Of a stretch of 64,000 nt of DNA, positions 8,201 to 16,959 are shown one piece after another. Position numbers and translations under genes: made by a program. How positions within the stretch are numbered: position 1 is the first letter of the stretch; every line of letters begins with the position of its first letter. This stretch comes from an uncultured Flavobacteriaceae bacterium (GTDB lineage Bacteria > Bacteroidota > Bacteroidia > Flavobacteriales > Flavobacteriaceae). Below the pieces are notes generated by a model. It ran no database searches. It was given only the letters and a program-made list of their open reading frames with translations, and was not told the DNA's origin. The stretch is from NCBI GenBank assembly GCA_947501845.1, contig CANMXP010000015.1, positions 43,753 to 107,752 on the forward strand. Reading direction: 5' to 3'.

Positions 8201-11200
8201 TTAAAATTTTAAGTTAACGCCTAATAGAAATGTACTTGCAGTAGGATAAAATCCTTGATCTATACCGCCACCAATAGGGTCTCCTGTTGATGCTGTTGGG
8301 TCGTATCCTGTATATTCGGTTAAAGTGAACAAATTACTTGCTGACACATATAGCCTTACCTTATCAAGTTTTGAGTTTTCAAGAGACTTGGCTGAGAAAT
8401 TATAACCTAATTGTACATTTTGAAGACGAATGAATGAGCCGTCTTCTACAAAATAGTCTGAAAATAAGCCATTAGAGTTTGCTCCTGTTGTTACCCTAGG
8501 ATCTGTATTGGTACTACCGTCTCCCGTCCATCTATTTAAGAAATAGATACTTCTATTTGTTAGGTTTTGATTACGTTCGTAGTTACGCACTATCTCATTT
8601 CCTACAGATGCGAATGCGTAAGCAGCAAAATCGAAATTTTTATAGTCTAAGGAGATATTAAGCCCCATAGTAGCGTCTGGAAGCGGATCGCCAATGTACA
8701 CTTTATCGTCATCGTCAATAGCACCATCTCCATTGGTATCAACAAATTTTAAGTCACCAGGTTGTACGGCATCGTTAATTATTGGATTTGCATCAACTTC
8801 GGCTTGATTTTGAAAAACACCATTGGTTTTAAAGCCTCTAAAATAGCCAATTGGAAAACCAGCTTCCATTCTTGATGGTGGGTCTTGGCCCACACCAAAA
8901 GAACCTCCTGTTAAGAAGCCACCATCTGAGCTCACTTCAAGCACATTATTGTCTATGGCGGTAACGTTATATCTGATACTGAATTTAAAATCGTCACTAA
9001 AGTTATCGGAATAACCAATCGCAAACTCAAGACCTTTATTTTCTACGGTTCCTGCATTAACAACTGGAGCCTCAGAACCTGGTGCGCCTACACCTAATAG
9101 CCCAGATACTTGTGGTACGACTAATAAATCTTCGGTTGTTTTTTTAAAATAATCGGCTGTTATATCAATTTTGTTATCCCAGAAACGCATGTCTAAACCA
9201 ATATCCCAGGTTTTTTGCTTTTCCCATCTTATCTCTGGATTTGCAACGGCCCCTGCTGCTGCACCAAAAATTAATTCTTCATTATAAACATAAGTACCTT
9301 CACCGTTAAGCAGTGATACAAATCTGTAGTCTGGAATTCTATCATTTCCTAGGATTCCGTAAGACCCTCTAAACTTTAGGAAGTTTATGAATTTAACATC
9401 TTCAAGAAATTTCTCATCGGAAGCAATCCAACCAATGGATCCTGAAGGGAAATATCCGAATTTGTTTTTGGGTCCGAATTTGGTCGAACCATCTCGACGG
9501 ATTACAGCAGAGATTAAATACTTGCCCTCAAAATTATATTGTAACCTACCAAAGTAAGATAGTAACCTTGCATCAAATGTTGGGTTTCTTCCTAAGGCTT
9601 GATTAATATCCTCAACATCAGATGATTCATCTATATTAGCATTTAAAACGCTATTGTCGATAATATCAAAACCTTTTCTCCCAGTGAATTCTCCTGTTGT
9701 TTTAAATACGGACGTACCCAATACAAAATTCACATTATGAACATCTTTAAAGACGTTTTCGTATTTAATGAAAGCATCAAAGGTATAATCTCTAAAATAA
9801 TCTAACCGCTCTAATACTTCACTTCTATCTTTATTAAAAACCTTTCCACTTCCAAAGAATGCTATTGGGCTAAATACTTTTTGTCTAGCCTCAGCATAGT
9901 TAAATTGAATATTGGACTGCACAGTAAAGTGCTCTAAAAAGTTATATGATAAACTTAAGTTACCACTTAGTTTGTCTACTTTACTTCTATCGAATGTATT
10001 TGCCATTTGGGCAATAGGGTTTATAACTTCATTACCTAAGCCTTCTGCAATTGTGAAATCGCCGTTTGTATCTCTAATAGCTAGGTTTGGTGCCATATTT
10101 AAGGCATTGAAGAGTACCGATCCTAAAGCATTTTCACTAAGGTTTCTTTTTTTAGTATGAAAATAAGTTAGGCCAGCTACTAATTTGAAGTTTTCTAAAA
10201 AATCCAGATTATAACTCCCACGTTGTGTAAAACGCGTAAAGTTTGATTTGTTTCCTCCAATAATACCATCTTGTGTTAGAAAAGATCCACTAACAGCGTA
10301 TGACGATTTTTCCTTACCACCTTTAAATGTGATGGAATGATTAAAAATGGGGGCACTTTCAAATACTTGGTCCTGCCAATCGGTGCCTACTCCTAAAACA
10401 GATAAATCTGTAAAAGGTGGTGTGCTTCCTCCTGCAGCAAAAGCTTCATTTACCAATACGCCGTATTCGGTAGCATTTGCAACAGGTATTTTTCTTGTGG
10501 TTTTTTGAAATCCTGCATAAGCAGAGTACTCTATAGATAAAGGTTGATCTTTTCGACCCGTTTTGGTTGTTATAAGAATAACTCCGTTTGCTGCTCTTAC
10601 ACCATAAATTCCTGCCGTAGCATCTTTAAGGACATTTACACTAGCAATGTCATTTGGATTTATGATACTTAAGTCTTCTATCACGTTTCCATCAACTAAT
10701 ATTAAAGGGCGGCTATCACCGTTTGTAGAAACCCCACGAATACTAATTGTAGCATTCCCACCTGGAGAACCCGATTGAGATGTAATGTTCACACCAGCAA
10801 CCTGACCTTGCAACGCTTGTTCTACTCGAGTCGGTTTTAAAGCTTCTATTGTTTCACTTGAAACAACACTAACGGCTCCAGTTAATTCTTTCTTTTTCTG
10901 GGCGCCATAACCAATAACAACAACTTCATTTAGTTTAGCAACATCTTCTGCTAATTGTACAGTTACATTTTTGTTATCGGTTACAATAACCTCTTGAGTT
11001 ACATAACCTAGATAACTAAATATAAGTGTGGAGCCAATTTCTACATCGGCTATGGTGAAGTTACCATCAAAATCTGTTACAGCTCCTTTGCTTGTATTTT
11101 TAACGATTACGTTAGCCCCAGGAATTGGGAAACCAGTACCGTCTTGAACGTTTCCACTAACATCTACATTCTGCGCACTAGAAAATGCAATAAAGAACAG

Positions 11201-11230
11201 TGTTAGAATTTTAAAGAGAGTGTGTCTCAT
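8201..11230 (-). CDS. susC: SusC/RagA-family TonB-dependent transporter
   Basis: A 1009-residue outer-membrane receptor. It has a signal peptide (residues 1-19, ending SSA), a carboxypeptidase-regulatory-like beta-sandwich (about 23-110, with GxVxDGxGxPIPGANV), a TonB-box region around LNEVVVIGYG, a plug domain to about residue 230 (SIRGVSTNG, ILVDG, LKDATAGIYGVRAANGVILITTK) and a long beta-barrel ending in aromatic Phe. It imports oligosaccharides across the outer membrane using TonB energy, with SusD as lid. It is the first gene of the SusCD block; the 251-bp upstream gap to the regulator gene presumably holds its promoter, but no convincing TANNTTTG box was found there. Confidence 0.94.
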   Translation of the reverse strand: MRHTLFKILTLFFIAFSSAQNVDVSGNVQDGTGFPIPGANVIVKNTSKGAVTDFDGNFTIADVEIGSTLIFSYLGYVTQEVIVTDNKNVTVQLAEDVAKLNEVVVIGYGAQKKKELTGAVSVVSSETIEALKPTRVEQALQGQVAGVNITSQSGSPGGNATISIRGVSTNGDSRPLILVDGNVIEDLSIINPNDIASVNVLKDATAGIYGVRAANGVILITTKTGRKDQPLSIEYSAYAGFQKTTRKIPVANATEYGVLVNEAFAAGGSTPPFTDLSVLGVGTDWQDQVFESAPIFNHSITFKGGKEKSSYAVSGSFLTQDGIIGGNKSNFTRFTQRGSYNLDFLENFKLVAGLTYFHTKKRNLSENALGSVLFNALNMAPNLAIRDTNGDFTIAEGLGNEVINPIAQMANTFDRSKVDKLSGNLSLSYNFLEHFTVQSNIQFNYAEARQKVFSPIAFFGSGKVFNKDRSEVLERLDYFRDYTFDAFIKYENVFKDVHNVNFVLGTSVFKTTGEFTGRKGFDIIDNSVLNANIDESSDVEDINQALGRNPTFDARLLSYFGRLQYNFEGKYLISAVIRRDGSTKFGPKNKFGYFPSGSIGWIASDEKFLEDVKFINFLKFRGSYGILGNDRIPDYRFVSLLNGEGTYVYNEELIFGAAAGAVANPEIRWEKQKTWDIGLDMRFWDNKIDITADYFKKTTEDLLVVPQVSGLLGVGAPGSEAPVVNAGTVENKGLEFAIGYSDNFSDDFKFSIRYNVTAIDNNVLEVSSDGGFLTGGSFGVGQDPPSRMEAGFPIGYFRGFKTNGVFQNQAEVDANPIINDAVQPGDLKFVDTNGDGAIDDDDKVYIGDPLPDATMGLNISLDYKNFDFAAYAFASVGNEIVRNYERNQNLTNRSIYFLNRWTGDGSTNTDPRVTTGANSNGLFSDYFVEDGSFIRLQNVQLGYNFSAKSLENSKLDKVRLYVSASNLFTLTEYTGYDPTASTGDPIGGGIDQGFYPTASTFLLGVNLKF

Positions 11231-11481
11231 CTGATTTAGTTTTTTAGTTTATTTTTAAGTTTAGTTTTGAGTCATGTAAAATTAGCTATAGCCCTTGTTG
11301 AATCCTTATTTTAAACCGCAACAAAAAGCATACATGACAAAAAAAACATCATTTTAGTGTCAAAACTTCATTGTTTACTGGCTTTTAGTAAGAAATTCTT
11401 TTTGTAAACCAGTCTTTTAAAGGTACGAAAATACATCGGTGTTGTGGTAATGTATAGGTAAAAAATCGATATGTTGTAGAC

Positions 11482-14289
11482 CTATATTTCCAAAATATAG
11501 TCTGTTAAGCTTGATTCATGCGGCAAATTCATCTTTTTACGCAGTCTGTAACGCTTAACTTCAACACTCCTAGCGGAAATGTTAAGTAGGGGAGCAATTT
11601 CTTTCGAAGACAAATTGAGTCTAAGGTATGCACAGAGTCTTAGATCGTTTGAAGTAAGGGAAGGGTGTATTTGTTTTATCTTTTTAAGAAAGTCTTTATC
11701 TGCATTATTAAAGGCTTCTTCGAAAACATGCCAATCGTCGGTATTATTTAAGTTTCTGTCAATAATCTTAATAACATGTTTTATATTCTTTGCATCATCA
11801 ATATTTTGTAATTCCTTTTTGATGCTATTTAAGAATTCATTCTTTTTTATTAAACTCATTGTTGAAATACCTAGTTCACGGTTTTTGTTATCTATATCTT
11901 GTCTTAACTTCTCATTGTTAAAACGCATGAACTGTTGCCTGTTTTCTAACTCTTTTAATTCTAGTTCCCGTCTGGTTTTTTGCAACAATGCTTCCCGTTG
12001 TTTTCTGTAATAGCGTTTATAAATATTGTGCATCATTAATGAAAACAATAAAACAAAAATGACATATGTCGATAACATTAATTTTGAAAGGTACCAGGGC
12101 CTTTCTATATTAAAACTATAAGAAGCTACATTTTTAGTATGGGTATTACCCACTTTAGCTCTTACATTAAATATATAATCACCGTAAGGTAAATTTTCAA
12201 ATAATGTATTAGACTTAGGAGACCAATCGCTCCAATTAGGATACAGCCCTTCTAATTGATATTGATATTCTGTATCGAGGTATTTTTCAAATTCGGCAAC
12301 GCTAAACGTAAACTCCATATTATTATCTTTGTTTTCAAAGATTCCATAAACGTTTTTATCTACTATTTCTGGGCTTGTTATGATACTGTGTTTTGTAATT
12401 GAATTAATTGAAATATTGTAAGATTTATTAAAGAACTTGTCTAAATCCAAAACAATAAAACCTGTTGAGGTTCCTATTAAATATCTTTGATTATCTAAGT
12501 GCGTTATATTTTCGTAGCCTGTTAACCCTCTTGGCAAGGACTTAGAAAAAGGGATTTTATTGACCTTTGGAGTATTACTTAATTTGCCTGGAGAGATATA
12601 ATTTAAATCCTTTTTAGAAAAACACCATAAGGTATTTGTCTTTTCATTAAACTCGAGCTTACCAGAAGTATAATCCTCTTTTGTAAATAGAGTGCTTAAA
12701 ATAGAGTCTTTTAAAAACTTATTAGCTTCTTCTGTATTATATTTTAAAACCCCTTCTTTATAAGTATATAATAAGTCATTATTATATTTAATAATACTAG
12801 AGTTTAGTTCTTTATCTAAATCTGGGTCTTTTTCAATACCTAAAACTTTTGTAAAATCTTTGTCTATATTAATTTTAAAGACCCCTTTGTATTCGTGACT
12901 AATAAAGATTTGGTTATTATAAAGCTCAAAAAATTTACTTGAGAGATCAAATCCTTCTATTTTATTTCTGAAGATCCAGTTGTCATTGACTTTCTTAAGA
13001 ATGTATAAACCATCATAGTTGCCTTGTAACAATAAATCTGTTTTTTCTATTGATTTTATATTCCAGGTACCTTGTTGTATGCCTTTAATTTTTGTTCCTG
13101 CATTATTATTTATAATTGAGGTTCCAGTATCATGCCCACAAAACAAGGTGTTGTCTATAATAGTTAAACACCAAACAGCTTCTTGAATATCTTCAATAAG
13201 CTTAAAATCTTCTTGTCCTTGTAATGGCTTATAAAATAGTCCTTGGTTGGTTCCTAAGTATAAATTACCATTAAAAACGGCAGATGCGTATATTGTTCCT
13301 ATTTTACCTTCTTCATCTGTATAAATACTAAAAGGTGATTTAATATTCACACAGTTAATTCCATTTTCTAGGGCTAGCCATATATTATTTTCGGCATCTT
13401 CAAAAACCCAATGAACCGTATTATTACTTAACCCATGAAAAGTATCTATATTATAGTCAATAACACCTTCTGGTGTTAGATGCAATATACCATTGGATCT
13501 GGTTCCTAAAATAAAACTATTGTCTTTTAACTGAATACTACGAAAAACACTAATTTCCGACAGCTTTTCGTTTGCAGGAATGTTCCATTTAGAAAGGTTT
13601 TCGCTGTCTAAAACATAAAACCCATTATTCTCTGTTTCTATTAAAAGGGACCCATTTTTATTAAAAATATTAACGAGCCTATTTTCTTTAAGTATGTCAT
13701 GATTCGAAACCAATATTGATTCACCATTTTCAATTTTATAAACACCGTCTTTAGTTTTTTGGTAGTAAATCGTTTTATCGACTTTAAATATTTTATAGAT
13801 AATAGTTTCTGAGTTAATAATACTATAAGAATCTGTTGTTTTGTTATAAATATAGATTCGTTTTAAAGACTGAAATAGTATATATTCATCTATACTTATG
13901 ATGTTCCAAAATTCCTCGTCTTCTAAAAGATCTATGTTTAGTTTTTTAGATAATGATGTATAATACAACAACCCAAATTTATTTCTCTGCCAGTACCCAA
14001 ACTCTCTATTGCAACCAGTATATATTAGGTTGTCTATAACATTGACCGACCTAATGATCGTTTCATTTGGGGATACATATAATTGCCAATTGGCACCGTT
14101 AAATTCAAGTAAGCCTTTATTATTGGCCACGTAAATATAATTTTCTTCAGATTGAGAAATAGACCAGTTTTGAGTTTCGGCACCATAATTTTTTGATGAA
14201 AAAATTTCAATAGGAGGGTGTTCTTGTGCTTGTAGAAAACAACAGGCACAAAAGAACATCGTTAAAAACAAGAAATAGAATTGTTTCAA
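11482..14289 (-). CDS. Membrane-anchored Y_Y_Y / LuxR-type regulator of the PUL
   Basis: A 935-residue protein: N-terminal signal (FLFLTMFFCACCFLQAQ), a long periplasmic beta-propeller-like sensor (to about 640), a Y_Y_Y domain (about 640-730), one membrane span (about 733-755), a cytoplasmic coiled coil (about 760-830) and a LuxR/GerE-like helix-turn-helix at about 880-920 (LSSKEIAPLLNISARSVEVKRYRLRKKM). It is built like the hybrid two-component sensors of PULs, but no histidine-kinase or receiver domain is seen. Signal transfer from periplasm to DNA would therefore be direct. Its position directly upstream of susC, in the same orientation, argues that it controls the laminarin-type locus by sensing a glucan fragment. 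Confidence 0.8.
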   Translation of the reverse strand: MKQFYFLFLTMFFCACCFLQAQEHPPIEIFSSKNYGAETQNWSISQSEENYIYVANNKGLLEFNGANWQLYVSPNETIIRSVNVIDNLIYTGCNREFGYWQRNKFGLLYYTSLSKKLNIDLLEDEEFWNIISIDEYILFQSLKRIYIYNKTTDSYSIINSETIIYKIFKVDKTIYYQKTKDGVYKIENGESILVSNHDILKENRLVNIFNKNGSLLIETENNGFYVLDSENLSKWNIPANEKLSEISVFRSIQLKDNSFILGTRSNGILHLTPEGVIDYNIDTFHGLSNNTVHWVFEDAENNIWLALENGINCVNIKSPFSIYTDEEGKIGTIYASAVFNGNLYLGTNQGLFYKPLQGQEDFKLIEDIQEAVWCLTIIDNTLFCGHDTGTSIINNNAGTKIKGIQQGTWNIKSIEKTDLLLQGNYDGLYILKKVNDNWIFRNKIEGFDLSSKFFELYNNQIFISHEYKGVFKINIDKDFTKVLGIEKDPDLDKELNSSIIKYNNDLLYTYKEGVLKYNTEEANKFLKDSILSTLFTKEDYTSGKLEFNEKTNTLWCFSKKDLNYISPGKLSNTPKVNKIPFSKSLPRGLTGYENITHLDNQRYLIGTSTGFIVLDLDKFFNKSYNISINSITKHSIITSPEIVDKNVYGIFENKDNNMEFTFSVAEFEKYLDTEYQYQLEGLYPNWSDWSPKSNTLFENLPYGDYIFNVRAKVGNTHTKNVASYSFNIERPWYLSKLMLSTYVIFVLLFSLMMHNIYKRYYRKQREALLQKTRRELELKELENRQQFMRFNNEKLRQDIDNKNRELGISTMSLIKKNEFLNSIKKELQNIDDAKNIKHVIKIIDRNLNNTDDWHVFEEAFNNADKDFLKKIKQIHPSLTSNDLRLCAYLRLNLSSKEIAPLLNISARSVEVKRYRLRKKMNLPHESSLTDYILEI

Positions 14290-14453
14290 AAATATTAGTT
14301 TGTTGTACTACTAATATACTAAAAATAAGATTTGTAAGAGATGTTGTATGGTTTTTGTATGGGTAATTAATTTATTAATTAGTAAAATTCATTATCATAA
14401 CTATCCCTAAACATATCTTTTAAGTGAAGTATTTTAGCCCTTATTTTATAGCC

Positions 14454-14477
14454 TTGTTATAATTGGTTTTATAACAA
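14454..14477. promoter_or_regulatory. Perfect inverted repeat upstream of the DUF4386 gene
   Basis: TTGTTATAA and TTATAACAA are perfect 9-bp arms around TTGGTT, 68 bp before the DUF4386 start. A T-run follows on the plus strand, but no plus-strand gene lies upstream, so a regulator-binding site is more likely than a terminator. The 256-bp gap 14290-14545 holds nothing else I can name. Confidence 0.4.
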
Positions 14478-14545
14478 ATTTTTTATTCTAAGTAACAAAT
14501 TGTTTCGTGTCTCGTCATCTAAATATAACTTAAAAAAACAAGAGC

Positions 14546-15235
14546 ATGTATTCAAATAAGAAGAAGGGAAGGTTAGCTGGTTTATTTTTTTTAATTCTAG
14601 CCATTACAGGCATTTTTGCCGAATTTTTTGTTCGTCAAAAGTTTTATATACCTAATGATCCAGCGGCTACCACTCAAAATATAGTTGAAAATGAATGGTT
14701 ATTCCGTCTTGGTTTTGTGAGTGATTTGGTAATGTCTACCATGTTCTTTTTCTATGCATACATTCTATACCTGCTTTTTAAGCCTGTAAGTAAACATATT
14801 TCGCTATTCTTATTGTTATGCGTGATAATATCTGTTGCTATGTTTTGTCAAAATGCATTAAATCAATTTTCCGCTTTAGAATTAATGGTGAATAACTCTT
14901 ATTCATCAGCATTTGCACCAGAACAGTTAGAGGTTTTATCTATGTTCTTTCAAAACATCCATACTAAAGGATATTTTATAAATCAGATTTTTTATGGACT
15001 GTACTTATTCCCTTTGGGTTATATGATTATTAAGTCTGGATTAGCTCCAAAAATAATTGGTGTTTTTTTAATATTGGGTTGTATAGGAGATTTAATAGAT
15101 TTCGTCGTGTTTTTTCTTTATCCAAACACACAATCTGTTTTGCTTGAGAATATTACCATTCCAGCTGACATTGGAGAAATTTCACTTTGTCTTTGGTTTT
15201 TAATAATGGGAGCTAGGAATCTAAAAAGTCATTAA
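14546..15235 (+). CDS. DUF4386 family integral membrane protein
   Basis: A 229-residue hydrophobic protein with about six membrane spans. The opening KKGRLAGLFFLILAITGIFAEF and the NEWLFRLGFVSDLVM segment are typical of the DUF4386 family, which has no established biochemical role. It is a lone gene, ending convergently to the quinone-stress operon with a long palindrome between them. The start is the ATG at 14546; no better upstream start is in frame. Confidence 0.85.
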   Translation: MYSNKKKGRLAGLFFLILAITGIFAEFFVRQKFYIPNDPAATTQNIVENEWLFRLGFVSDLVMSTMFFFYAYILYLLFKPVSKHISLFLLLCVIISVAMFCQNALNQFSALELMVNNSYSSAFAPEQLEVLSMFFQNIHTKGYFINQIFYGLYLFPLGYMIIKSGLAPKIIGVFLILGCIGDLIDFVVFFLYPNTQSVLLENITIPADIGEISLCLWFLIMGARNLKSH

Positions 15236-15290
15236 TGGGATGTTGTTATTTCTAAACATTCACTTTTAAAAGAACATAACTAAATAAATA

Positions 15291-15333
15291 GGGAGGCCTA
15301 AAAGCTCATTCGGAATGAGTTTTTAGGCCTCCC
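15291..15333. terminator. Bidirectional terminator-like palindrome between convergent genes
   Basis: GGGAGGCCTAAAA and TTTTAGGCCTCCC are perfect outer arms, with CTCATT/AATGAG extending the stem around a CGG loop, 43 nt in all. It lies between convergent genes, where a shared transcription terminator is expected. The absence of a clean U-run is atypical. Confidence 0.65.
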
Positions 15334-15368
15334 TACTTATACATACCTTTATCTTTGCAACCCGTTTT

Positions 15369-15665
15369 CTAGCCTATATGGGTCATTTCATTTAGAGAGA
15401 ATTCTTCAACAGCACCATCAGTTGCTTTCATGTAATCGGCTAAATGGGTATTGTTCATATGTGCTTGCCACAATTCGCGACTTTCCCAATTTTCGTAAAA
15501 CAGAAATAGGTTTTCATTTTGATTGTCTTGGTGCAAGTCATAGTTTATGCATCCTTTTTCTGCCTTGGTAATATCGATTAGTTTTAGCAATTCATTTTTT
15601 ACTAATTCTCTTTTTTCTGGTTTAGCTAAAATTTTTGCTACAATTGTTAATTTTTGATTTGCCAT
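15369..15665 (-). CDS. Putative quinol monooxygenase (ABM domain, YgiN-like)
   Basis: A 98-residue cytoplasmic protein spanning one antibiotic-biosynthesis-monooxygenase ferredoxin-like fold. It shows the usual pattern: LTIVAKILAKPEKRELVKNEL at the start, GCINYDLHQD, FLFYENWES and the W-x-x-H-x-x-N/T-x-H stretch (LWQAHMNNTHL). Relatives include E. coli YgiN, which oxidises quinols without cofactor, and many of unknown substrate. It follows the nitroreductase gene by 12 bp and both are divergent from an HxlR regulator, which suggests a role in quinone or electrophile stress. Confidence 0.82.
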   Translation of the reverse strand: MANQKLTIVAKILAKPEKRELVKNELLKLIDITKAEKGCINYDLHQDNQNENLFLFYENWESRELWQAHMNNTHLADYMKATDGAVEEFSLNEMTHIG

Positions 15666-15677
15666 TATTTTTCTCTT

Positions 15678-16277
15678 TTAAATTGTTTCTATTACTTTAT
15701 TGATATCTCTTCTAGACTTAGGATTTTTACTTGGCTGATTAAAATCGTCTTGATCTCTATAGCCTATAGCTACAACCACAAGTGTGGTGTAGTCTGTCTG
15801 ATTTAATATAGAGTCATAGTTTTTTGGCTCTATACCTTCCATTGGGGTTGCATCAATACCCATTTCAGCACAAGCACTTAATAAAATGCCTAAAGCTAAA
15901 TAAACCTGCCTCCCAAACCAAGCTTTTATTTGTTCTTCAGGTTGTGGTTTTATGAATTCCTTGTAATAGTCTACCGCTCCTTTTGGAAGCCCTTTTTCTA
16001 TTTGTTCTTCAAATAAGTTTATATTGTTGATTCTACTAAATACTACAACAGTATCTGAATCGAGAACTTTATTCGTGTTTAGCCAGGACACTTCTGAAAG
16101 TTTCTTTTTTGTATCACTATCTGAGATGAAAGTAAATCTCCAGGGTTGACTGTTTATGGAAGATGGACTTAAATGTAGAATTTCTTTTAGTGTTTCGATT
16201 TTTTGGTTTTCGATTTTTTTGGAGGCATCGTATTTTTTTGTGGTGTAACGACGTTGCATGGATTCAAGAAAACTCAT
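15678..16277 (-). CDS. NAD(P)H nitroreductase (NfsB/YdgI family)
   Basis: A 199-residue FMN-dependent nitroreductase. The N-terminal RRYTTKKYDASKKI and LSPSSINSQPWRF segments form the FMN/phosphate-binding region typical of the NfsB group, and the C-terminal SRRDINKVI is standard. Members reduce nitroaromatics, quinones or flavins as dimers. The gene starts 109 bp from the divergent hxlR-type regulator, the common arrangement in which the HxlR protein represses an oxidoreductase until a reactive quinone or aldehyde appears. Confidence 0.88.
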   Translation of the reverse strand: MSFLESMQRRYTTKKYDASKKIENQKIETLKEILHLSPSSINSQPWRFTFISDSDTKKKLSEVSWLNTNKVLDSDTVVVFSRINNINLFEEQIEKGLPKGAVDYYKEFIKPQPEEQIKAWFGRQVYLALGILLSACAEMGIDATPMEGIEPKNYDSILNQTDYTTLVVVAIGYRDQDDFNQPSKNPKSRRDINKVIETI

Positions 16278-16313
16278 ATTTTTAATTTGTTTTTTTTACT
16301 ATAAAATCTATAG

Positions 16314-16344
16314 TTGCAAAAATAAGTATAGTAATATATCTTTG
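16314..16344 (+). promoter_or_regulatory. Bacteroidetes-type promoter for the HxlR regulator
   Basis: TTG at 16314-16316, a 20-bp spacer and TATCTTTG at 16337-16344 match the TTG / TANNTTTG pattern of Bacteroidetes primary promoters, about 42 bp before the ATG. Confidence 0.65.
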
Positions 16345-16386
16345 CAATAACGGTCAAAAAGGATAGTATAAATTTTTTATTTGATA

Positions 16387-16722
16387 ATGTATAAATTTAA
16401 AGGAAAAGAATACCCTTGCTGTGCTAGTTTAACTATGGGTATTATAGGCGGAAAATGGAAAACGGTTATCTTGTATCATTTGATGCAAGAAACCTTGCGT
16501 TATAACGAACTAAGGAAAATAATGCCTACGGTCACCGAGCGTACTTTAAGTTTACAGTTAAAGACATTGGAAGAAGATGGTATAGTAAAAAGAAAGGTTT
16601 ACACCTCAAAACCACCTCTTAAAGTTGAGTATTCCTTAACTGAATTTGGAAAAACTTTAGTTCCCTTAATTCAATCTATAGCCAATTGGGGCGATTTTGT
16701 AATAGAAAATTATTCCAATTAG
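16387..16722 (+). CDS. HxlR-family transcriptional regulator
   Basis: A 111-residue winged-helix protein: GKWKTVILYHLM, ELRKIMPTVTERTLSLQLKTLEEDGIVKR and the wing motif VEYSLTEFGKTL are the HxlR core. Cys11-Cys12 sit at the place of the redox/electrophile-sensing cysteine of YodB- and HypR-type members, so thiol-based sensing is plausible. I start at the ATG at 16387; a TTG two codons upstream (16381) is also possible. It is divergent from the nitroreductase operon and probably controls it. Confidence 0.9.
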   Translation: MYKFKGKEYPCCASLTMGIIGGKWKTVILYHLMQETLRYNELRKIMPTVTERTLSLQLKTLEEDGIVKRKVYTSKPPLKVEYSLTEFGKTLVPLIQSIANWGDFVIENYSN

Positions 16723-16935
16723 GTGCACTGTCTCTTTTAGTTAACCACTCACTTTTTGGTCATGAATAAGAAAGAGGTGGTTTTAGTATATTGCCTTTAT
16801 ATTTTTATTCTTATTCAATTTTTGGAAAAACCTGATTGTCTTTATATTTTAGAGAGGAGTCTCCAGGTCGTTATTATCAAAAAAAGTTTTAGAAGCAAAC
16901 TGACTAATGTCATCTTTAGTACGGTTTGTGGTTAA

Positions 16936-16943
16936 TACTTTTG
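16936..16943 (+). promoter_or_regulatory. TANNTTTG -7 box upstream of the GH2 gene
   Basis: TACTTTTG lies 16 bp before the ATG; TTTA at 16915-16918 could serve as a weak -33 element with a 17-bp spacer. The 237-bp gap before the GH2 gene holds nothing else clear. Confidence 0.4.
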
Positions 16944-16959
16944 GAAAAATACGTTAAAT

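Noticed and set aside
15291..15333. Long perfect palindrome considered as an insertion-sequence end or attachment site
   Set aside because: It lies exactly between two convergent stops and no partner copy is seen in the window, so a terminator is the simpler reading.
15351..15358. TATCTTTG promoter-like box on the plus strand
   Set aside because: It points into a minus-strand gene and no plus-strand gene follows, so it is most likely chance.
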